A DNA stretch of 64,000 bases. It comes from Actinospineispora acaciae DSM 45401 (lineage in GTDB: Bacteria; Actinomycetota; Actinomycetes; Mycobacteriales; Pseudonocardiaceae). The translations under genes and the position numbers were made by a program. How positions within the stretch are numbered: position 1 is the stretch's first letter; each line of letters opens with the position of its first letter. The stretch spans positions 1 to 64,000 of the forward strand of contig NZ_JIAI01000008.1 of NCBI RefSeq assembly GCF_000620785.1, written 5' to 3'. Below are positions 58,609 through 64,000 of the stretch, in pieces. Under the pieces are notes generated by a model. It made no database searches. It was not told the DNA's origin and worked only from the letters and a program-made list of their open reading frames with translations.

Positions 58609-59814
58609 GTGGACTTCCAGCCCAGCGACACCGCCGTCGAGCTCACCACCCGGATGCGTACGTTCCTGGACGAGGCGGTGCTGCCCGCCGAGCCGGTGTA
58701 CGACGCCTGGCGCGCCGAACGCCGGGGCACCCCGCACGAGTGGGACACCCCGCCGGTCCTGGAGGATCTGAAGGCCGAGGCCCGCGAGCGCGGCCTGTGG
58801 AACCTGTTCCTGCCGTCCGTGTCCGGGCTGTCCAACCTGGACTACGCGCCGATCGCCGAGGTGTCCGGCTGGTCGCCCGTGATCGCCCCCGAGGCGATCA
58901 ACTGCCAGGCCCCGGACACCGGGAACATGGAGACGCTGCACCTGTTCGCCACCCCTGAGCAGAAACAGCAATGGCTGGACCCGCTGCTGGCCGGCGAGAT
59001 CCGCTCCGCGTTCGCCATGACCGAGCCGGACGTGGCCTCCTCGGACGCCACCAACGTGCAGACCTCGATCCGCCGCGACGGGGACGAGTACGTGATCAGC
59101 GGCAAGAAGTGGTGGATCTCCGGCACCGCCGACCCGCGCTGCGCGGTGTTCATCGTGATGGGCAAGACCGACCCGGACGGACCGAAGCACCGCCAACAGT
59201 CCATGGTGCTGGTGCCCAGGGACACACCGGGCCTGGAGATCAAGCGGCACCTGCCGGTGTTCGGCTACCAGGACCAGCACGGCCACTCCGAGATCGAGTT
59301 CCACGACGTGCGGGTGCCGGTGTCCAACCTGCTCGGCGAGGAGGGCGGCGGGTTCGCCATCGCGCAGGCCAGGCTCGGCCCCGGGCGCATCCACCACTGC
59401 ATGCGGCTGATCGGGATGGCCGAGCGCGCGGTCGAGGCGATGGCGAAGCGGGCGAAGTCGCGGGTGGCGTTCGGGCGGGCGCTGGCCGAGCAGGGCGTGG
59501 TGCGCGAGCAGATCGCGAACAGCCGCCTGGAGATCGAGCAGGCCCGGCTGCTGGTGCTCAAGACCGCGTGGCTGATCGACAACGTCGGCACCAAGGGCGC
59601 CCGTACCGAGATCGCCGGCATCAAGGTCGTGGTGCCCCGGATCGCGTGCGCCATCATGGACCGGGCGATCCAGGTGCACGGCGCCGGCGGCATGAGCGAC
59701 GACTTCCCGCTGGCCTACTTCTACGCCTGGGCCCGCGCGCTGCGGATGGCCGACGGCCCCGACGAGGTGCACCTGCGCTCGGTGGCCCGCGAAGAGCTCA
59801 ACCGTCACGCCTGA
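58609..59814 (+). CDS. Acyl-CoA dehydrogenase (ACAD10/11-like)
   Basis: 401 residues from a GTG. FAD-enzyme motifs: FAMTEPDVASSDATNVQTSI and YVISGKKWWISGTADPRC around the flavin, LPVFGYQDQHGHSEIEF, then GPGRIHHCMRLIGMAERAVE. The C-terminal IQVHGAGGMSDDFPLAY and REELNRHA end match the ACAD10/11 subgroup, which often handles hydroxylated or long branched acyl-CoAs. Soluble flavoprotein of beta-oxidation-type catabolism. Divergent from the molybdate regulator. Confidence 0.93.
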   Translation: MDFQPSDTAVELTTRMRTFLDEAVLPAEPVYDAWRAERRGTPHEWDTPPVLEDLKAEARERGLWNLFLPSVSGLSNLDYAPIAEVSGWSPVIAPEAINCQAPDTGNMETLHLFATPEQKQQWLDPLLAGEIRSAFAMTEPDVASSDATNVQTSIRRDGDEYVISGKKWWISGTADPRCAVFIVMGKTDPDGPKHRQQSMVLVPRDTPGLEIKRHLPVFGYQDQHGHSEIEFHDVRVPVSNLLGEEGGGFAIAQARLGPGRIHHCMRLIGMAERAVEAMAKRAKSRVAFGRALAEQGVVREQIANSRLEIEQARLLVLKTAWLIDNVGTKGARTEIAGIKVVVPRIACAIMDRAIQVHGAGGMSDDFPLAYFYAWARALRMADGPDEVHLRSVAREELNRHA

Positions 59815-59839
59815 CCGGAGACTCGACTCAAGCACGAAC

Positions 59840-59890
59840 TTGACAGGGCACGTGCGGCTTGACACGGCCTTAGTTAGATCGGAATCTATA
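59840..59890 (+). promoter_or_regulatory. Candidate promoter of the sugar ABC operon
   Basis: Two exact TTGACA hexamers at 59840-59845 and 59859-59864 (19-base period) precede the AT-rich TTAGTTAGATCGGAATCTATA. The second is a good -35, but the possible -10 elements are off spacing, so the precise promoter is uncertain. Between the upstream stop and the GTG at 60030 there are 215 bases with no gene. Confidence 0.4.
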
Positions 59891-60029
59891 CGAACAAAGT
59901 TGATGGGTCGGCCAGCCGGGCTGGTCGGTCCTCGGCGTTGAACTCCAGTTCCCCTTCCGCTCGCTGAGGAACCAGAGCGGCAACGTGGCCGCGGCGGCCC
60001 GGTAGGTCCGCCGGCAGGGAGGAAGGCCT

Positions 60030-61343
60030 GTGAGCACCAACAGACTTCGGCGAATCGTCGCGGCCGGTGCCGCGGCACTTCTGGCCGGTATCGCGGGGTG
60101 TGGCACCAGCGGGCCGGCGGGCGCGGGCGCGGTCGGTGGCGACAAGACGGTCGTGTGGCTCGTGCACGGTGGCTTCGACGCGGTGTACCAGCGCTCGGTC
60201 GCGGACTACGGCGCGGCGCACCCGGATCATCAGCTCGACCTGCAGCAGTTCCAGAACGACCCGTACAAGCAGAAGCTGCGGGTGGCGATGGGCGCCGGGA
60301 GTGCGGCCGATCTCTTCTCGAACTGGGGCGGCGGGGTGCTCAAGGACTACGTCAACACCGGCAACGTGGAGGACCTCACCGACGAGCTCGGCCAGGATCC
60401 GGCCTGGAAAGCGAAGTACTTCCCGAATGTCATGAACGCGACGACGTTCGAAGGGAAGACATACGGGGTGCCGCTCAACAGCATGGAGCCGGTGCTGCTC
60501 TACTACAACAAGCGGGTGTTCGACGAGGCGGGTGTACAGCCACCGAAGACCTGGGACGAACTGCTCTCATTGGTGGGCACGTTCAAGAGCAGGGGCAAAA
60601 CGCCGATTGCGCTCGGCGGCGCGAACAAGTGGACCTACCTGATGTACGAGCAGTACCTCGTGGATCGCCTCGGTGGTCCCGAGGTGTTCAACGCCGTCGC
60701 CGCCGGCAAGCCGAACGCCTGGATGCACCCGGCGTTCATCCAGGCCAACACCATGATCCAGCAACTGGTGGACGCGGGCGCGTTCCCTGACGGATTCTCC
60801 GCCATCTCGTACGACACCGGGCAGGCCTCGGCCCTGTTGTACACCGACAAGGCGGCGATGTACCTCATGGGCAGTTGGGATTTCGGGTCCATGCGGGAGT
60901 CGGCGCCGGAGTTCATCCGGAACGGCAGCCTCGGCTGGGTGCCGTTCCCGACCGTCGCCGGGGGGAAGGGGGACCCGACCAACGTCGTCGGGAACCCTGC
61001 CGTGTTCTACTCGGTCGCGGCCAACAGCAAGCACAAGGACACCGCGATCGACTACCTCAAGAACGGGGTCTTCTCCGACACCTATGTGGACGGCCTGCTC
61101 GACCGGGGCGGGGTGCCGCCGCTGAACGGAATAGCCGCCAAGCTGGACCGCCACGAGAACCCCGAGTGGCTGCACTTCGTGTACGACCTGACCCAGCGTG
61201 CGCCGAACTTCCAGCTGTCCTGGGACCAGGCGCTGTCGACGAAGCACGCCGATGCGCTGCTCACGAACATGGACCGGCTCTTCCTCAAGCAGATCACGCC
61301 GCAACAGTTCTCCGAGAACATGAACGGGGAGGCGGCCAGGTGA
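60030..61343 (+). CDS. Sugar ABC transporter solute-binding lipoprotein (family 1)
   Basis: 437 residues from a GTG after GGGAGGAAGG. Signal with lipobox IAGC (AAALLAGIAGCG). Family-1 solute-binding features: YKQKLRVAMGAGSAADLF, GKTYGVPLNSMEPVLLYYNK, KRVFDEAGVQPPKTWDEL and AAMYLMGSWDFG. These bind oligosaccharides. It is followed by two permeases and a GH5 enzyme, so the ligand is probably a plant or fungal glycan fragment; no ATPase gene is in view, so a shared MsiK-type ATPase is likely. Confidence 0.93.
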   Translation: MSTNRLRRIVAAGAAALLAGIAGCGTSGPAGAGAVGGDKTVVWLVHGGFDAVYQRSVADYGAAHPDHQLDLQQFQNDPYKQKLRVAMGAGSAADLFSNWGGGVLKDYVNTGNVEDLTDELGQDPAWKAKYFPNVMNATTFEGKTYGVPLNSMEPVLLYYNKRVFDEAGVQPPKTWDELLSLVGTFKSRGKTPIALGGANKWTYLMYEQYLVDRLGGPEVFNAVAAGKPNAWMHPAFIQANTMIQQLVDAGAFPDGFSAISYDTGQASALLYTDKAAMYLMGSWDFGSMRESAPEFIRNGSLGWVPFPTVAGGKGDPTNVVGNPAVFYSVAANSKHKDTAIDYLKNGVFSDTYVDGLLDRGGVPPLNGIAAKLDRHENPEWLHFVYDLTQRAPNFQLSWDQALSTKHADALLTNMDRLFLKQITPQQFSENMNGEAAR

Positions 61344-62257
61344 CAGCCGGCCCGACCCGGCCCCGGGCGGTTTCCGGCCGCACGCGTGCTCGCGGCGGGC
61401 CGAGCTTTGTCATGGTGGTGCCGGCGCTGGCCTTCTTCGTGCTGTTCGCGGCGGCTCCGCTGCTGATCGTCGGGGTGCTGAGCCTCACGGAGTGGGACGG
61501 TCTGGGCGCTCCGACCCTGGCGGGCCTGGTGAACTGGCGGGAGATCGCGGCGGATCCCGTGGTGCGCGGCGCGGTCTGGCTCAGTGTCAAGGTCACGATC
61601 CTGAGCTGGCTGGTCCAGACGCCGTTGAGCCTGTTGCTCGGGGTCTTCATCGCGGGCCGCCAGCGCTATCGCGCGGTGTTCGCGGTGCTCTACTTCGTGC
61701 CCCTGCTGCTGTCCACCGCCGCGATCGCGATTACCTGGAAGGACCTGCTCGACCCGAACTTCGGCCTCGGCAGCGCCCCGGGCCTCGGCTGGATCTCCGG
61801 CGACTGGCTCGGCGACCAGGACACCGCCCTGTACGCCGTCGTCCTGGTGATCGCATGGCAGTTCGTGCCCTTCCACACATTGCTGTACCAGGCCGGTACC
61901 CGGCAGATCCCCGCCGCGCTGTACGAGGCCGCCGAGATCGATGGGGCGGGACGGCTCAACCAGTTCTGGCACATCACGCTGCCGCAGTTGCGGTACACGA
62001 TCGTGACGTCGTCGACGCTCATTCTGGTTGGTTCGCTCACCTATTTCGACCTCGTCTTCGTCATGACCGGCGGCGGGCCCGGCTTCGCCACCCGAATACT
62101 GCCGCTGGACATGTACATCACCGGCTTCACCACCGGCGACATGGGCAAGGCGAGCGCCACCGCAATGGTTCTCGTGCTGGCCGGCCTGCTCCTCGCGCTC
62201 GGCGTGGTGCGATATTCGGGCTTCGGGCGCATGCGCAGCCAGCAGGAGGGCATGTGA
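61340..62257 (+). CDS. Sugar ABC permease, MalF-like
   Basis: 305 residues from a GTG overlapping the binding-protein stop. Six helices (SFVMVVPALAFFVLFAAAPLL first). EAA loop IPAALYEAAEIDGAGRLNQF, followed by HITLPQLRYTIVTSSTLI; FVMTGGGPGFATRILPL is the MalF/UgpA signature. Forms a heterodimeric channel with the next permease. Confidence 0.93.
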   Translation: MTAGPTRPRAVSGRTRARGGPSFVMVVPALAFFVLFAAAPLLIVGVLSLTEWDGLGAPTLAGLVNWREIAADPVVRGAVWLSVKVTILSWLVQTPLSLLLGVFIAGRQRYRAVFAVLYFVPLLLSTAAIAITWKDLLDPNFGLGSAPGLGWISGDWLGDQDTALYAVVLVIAWQFVPFHTLLYQAGTRQIPAALYEAAEIDGAGRLNQFWHITLPQLRYTIVTSSTLILVGSLTYFDLVFVMTGGGPGFATRILPLDMYITGFTTGDMGKASATAMVLVLAGLLLALGVVRYSGFGRMRSQQEGM

Positions 62258-63156
62258 TGCCGACCGCGTCGACCGCCCCTGCCTCGCCGGCGACCGAGGC
62301 CCAGGTCGGGACGGGTGTCACGGGCCCATCACCTCGGCGCTCGCGGCGCGGCAACCCGCTCGGCGCGCTGGCCGGCGCGATATGGCTCCTGATCGTCGTC
62401 GTCCCGCTGTACTGGGTGGTGGTCACGAGCCTGCGTAACCTGGCCGGCTTCTTCGACGCCAATCCGCTGGCCCCGCCGACGGAGCCGACGCTGCACAACT
62501 ATCGGCTGGTGTGGGAAGGGGGGTTCGTTCGCTACCTGGTGAACAGCGCGATCGTCACCGTCGCGGCGGTCGGCCTGACCCTCGCGGTGTCGGTTCTCGC
62601 GGCATACGCCATTGTTCGAGGAACCGGCCGCCCGGTGCGGCTGACGTTCCAGTTCTTCCTGCTGGGCCTGGCGATACCGCAACAGGCGACCATCATCCCG
62701 ATCTACTACCTCATCACCAGGATGCGGCTCTATGACTCGCTCACCGCCATTGTGCTGCCGTCGGTGGCGTTCGCGATTCCACTCACCGTCCTCATCCTGG
62801 TGAACTTCCTCCGCGATGTGCCCGTCGAGCTGTTCGACGCGATGCGAGTGGACGGTGCCGGAGACTGGCGCATGCTCTGGAGCCTGGTGTTGCCCCTGGC
62901 CCGGCCCGCCGTCGTCACCGTCATGGTCTACGACGCACTCCAGGTATGGAACGGTTTCCTCTTCCCGCTGATCCTCACCCAGAGCCCCGCGCAACGTGTT
63001 CTCCCATTGAGTTTGTGGGCCTTCCAAGGCGAGTTCAGGGTCAACACCCCGGCGATCCTCGCCGCGGTCGTGCTGGCCACGCTGCCGATCCTGACCTTGT
63101 ACGTGGTGGGGCGCCGGTATTTGGTGAGCGGCCTCACGGCGGGCTTCGGGCGATGA
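62257..63156 (+). CDS. Sugar ABC permease, MalG-like
   Basis: 299 residues. The ATG shares its A with the preceding stop (TGATG). After a low-complexity start, six helices (AGAIWLLIVVVPLYWVVVTSL). EAA loop VPVELFDAMRVDGAGDWRM, followed by WSLVLPLARPAVVTVMVY; QVWNGFLFPLIL is the MalG/LacG ending. Same operon as the binding protein and MalF-like gene. Confidence 0.93.
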   Translation: MPTASTAPASPATEAQVGTGVTGPSPRRSRRGNPLGALAGAIWLLIVVVPLYWVVVTSLRNLAGFFDANPLAPPTEPTLHNYRLVWEGGFVRYLVNSAIVTVAAVGLTLAVSVLAAYAIVRGTGRPVRLTFQFFLLGLAIPQQATIIPIYYLITRMRLYDSLTAIVLPSVAFAIPLTVLILVNFLRDVPVELFDAMRVDGAGDWRMLWSLVLPLARPAVVTVMVYDALQVWNGFLFPLILTQSPAQRVLPLSLWAFQGEFRVNTPAILAAVVLATLPILTLYVVGRRYLVSGLTAGFGR

Positions 63157-63181
63157 GGCGGCGGAGAAAACAGGAGTGGGT

Positions 63182-64000
63182 GTGGACGACAACGTGCTGA
63201 TCCAGGTCGACGGGCCTCGGCTGGCCACCGCGAACGGCGAGCCCGTGCTGCTGCGCGGCGTCGGCCTCGGTGGCTGGATGAACATGGAGAACTTCGTCAC
63301 CGGCTACCCGGCAACCGAGTCGTTGCAGCGCAACGCGCTGCGCAGGGCGCTCGGCGAACAGGGGTACGAGCGGTTCTTCGCCCGCTTCTTCGAGGCGTTC
63401 TTCGCCGACGCGGACGCCGAGTACCTCGCCTCGTTGGGCCTGAACTGCGTCCGGCTGCCGTTCAACTACCGGCATTTCGAGGACGACGACCGGCCGTTCG
63501 AGCTGAAGGACGACGGCTTCCGGCTGCTGGACCGGGCGGTGGACGCGTGCGCACGACACGGGCTTTACACAATCCTGGACCTGCACGCCGCGCCCGGCTG
63601 CCAGAACCAGCACTGGCACAGCGACAACCCGACCCACTGGGCGTTCTTCTGGACGCACCGGCACTTCCAGGACCGGGTGGTCCACCTGTGGGAGGCGATC
63701 GCCGACCGCTACCGGGACAACCCCTGGGTGGCCGGGTACAACCCGCTCAACGAGCCGGGGGACGCGGGCGGGACGGCGATCGGACCGTTCTACCGACGCC
63801 TGCACGAGGCGATCCGCGCGGTGGACCGGCGGCACGTGCTGTTCCTGGACGGCAACCGGTACAGCACGCAGTTCGACATGTTCGGCGACCCGTCCGAGCC
63901 GTGGCCGAACACGGTGTTCACCGTGCACGACTACGCGCTGCCGGGCTTCGTCGACGGGGGCGACTACCCGGGGGTGAGCCGGGGCGTGTACGTCGACCGC
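63182..64000 (+). CDS. GH5-family glycoside hydrolase, N-terminal part (runs off window)
   Basis: 273 codons to the window edge with no stop. GTG start has GGAG five bases before it and lies 25 bases after the permease. No signal peptide, so cytoplasmic. GH5 hallmarks: LLRGVGLGGWMNMENFV, LASLGLNCVRLPFNYRHF, GLYTILDLHAAPGCQN and the acid/base Glu in NPLNEPGD; the nucleophile Glu would lie beyond the edge. With the upstream transporter it suggests import of an oligosaccharide followed by intracellular hydrolysis. Confidence 0.9.
   Translation, partial: MDDNVLIQVDGPRLATANGEPVLLRGVGLGGWMNMENFVTGYPATESLQRNALRRALGEQGYERFFARFFEAFFADADAEYLASLGLNCVRLPFNYRHFEDDDRPFELKDDGFRLLDRAVDACARHGLYTILDLHAAPGCQNQHWHSDNPTHWAFFWTHRHFQDRVVHLWEAIADRYRDNPWVAGYNPLNEPGDAGGTAIGPFYRRLHEAIRAVDRRHVLFLDGNRYSTQFDMFGDPSEPWPNTVFTVHDYALPGFVDGGDYPGVSRGVYVDR

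Noticed and set aside
1..64000. tRNA, rRNA or known riboswitch genes
   Set aside because: I scanned the intergenic gaps by eye and found no cloverleaf, TTCGA arm or known aptamer core; a covariance-model search would settle it.

Overview
The window is chromosomal DNA of a very GC-rich actinomycete. Lineage markers point to the Pseudonocardiales (Saccharothrix, Actinokineospora or Actinosynnema type), although the species cannot be read from the sequence. The markers are two tandem DUF574-type SAM methyltransferases, DUF2530, DUF3027 and DUF2771 proteins, a cold-shock protein of actinobacterial type, many GTG starts, and 4-base ATGA/GTGA gene overlaps. I see no rRNA, tRNA or CRISPR array.

Layout. 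1-360: right end of an IS481-like insertion sequence that appears to have landed in a palindromic repeat. 358-4466: a membrane/TPR-like protein, bioB, and a divergent TetR/monooxygenase pair. 4467-14960: a tightly overlapping operon for a type-IV-secretion-like machine (TcpC-like protein, degenerate P-loop protein, small pilin-like membrane protein, VirB6-like protein, SCO6880-like protein, VirB4 ATPase, transglycosylase with a peptidase-like C-terminus, small membrane-anchored protein, ParA/MinD ATPase). It has no visible relaxase, coupling protein or integrase. 15080-18312: MFS/MarR, ECF sigma with zinc-finger anti-sigma, DoxX. 18375-24129: a minus-strand run encoding a NitT/TauT-like ABC importer, two paralogous methyltransferases and a purine permease. 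24217-25302: DUF2530 and a hydrolase.

25326-32864 is an accessory island with visibly lower GC. It holds an HTH/HAD pair, a primase-polymerase-like protein with its small partner, and a conflict system: an EACC1-type protein followed by a caspase - nSTAND NTPase - WD40 effector. That effector is split into two frames at a run of five T. A -1 shift there restores the expected FGRE junction exactly, so it is a real inactivation, a frameshift switch or a sequence error. This is the most interesting locus.

32897-38982 returns to lineage genes (metallopeptidase, sacsin-like ATPase, methyltransferase, DUF3027, glutamine cyclotransferase). 39115-46735 looks accessory: an efflux pump with a 2OG oxygenase, a TetR regulator with NIPSNAP and SnoaL-like genes, a 169-bp MITE-like element, a P1B-4 metal ATPase with its ArsR sensor across a 20-bp operator, and a hydrolase. 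46878-53773: MFS, DUF2771, response regulator, cold-shock protein, acyl-CoA synthetase and an MHS transporter. 53961-64000: subtilase, a molybdate uptake operon with an HTH-TOBE regulator, an acyl-CoA dehydrogenase, and a sugar ABC operon running into a GH5 glycoside hydrolase cut by the window end.

Two families of short palindromes run through the window. One is a 46-bp hairpin with a constant TCATAG loop, present in three copies at gene 3' ends, with compensatory arm changes in one copy. The other is AGACCGAC-n-GTCGGTCT, a TetR-operator-like palindrome found at three places with no adjacent regulator, one of them inside a reading frame; a related, more widely spaced site lies beside a TetR gene.
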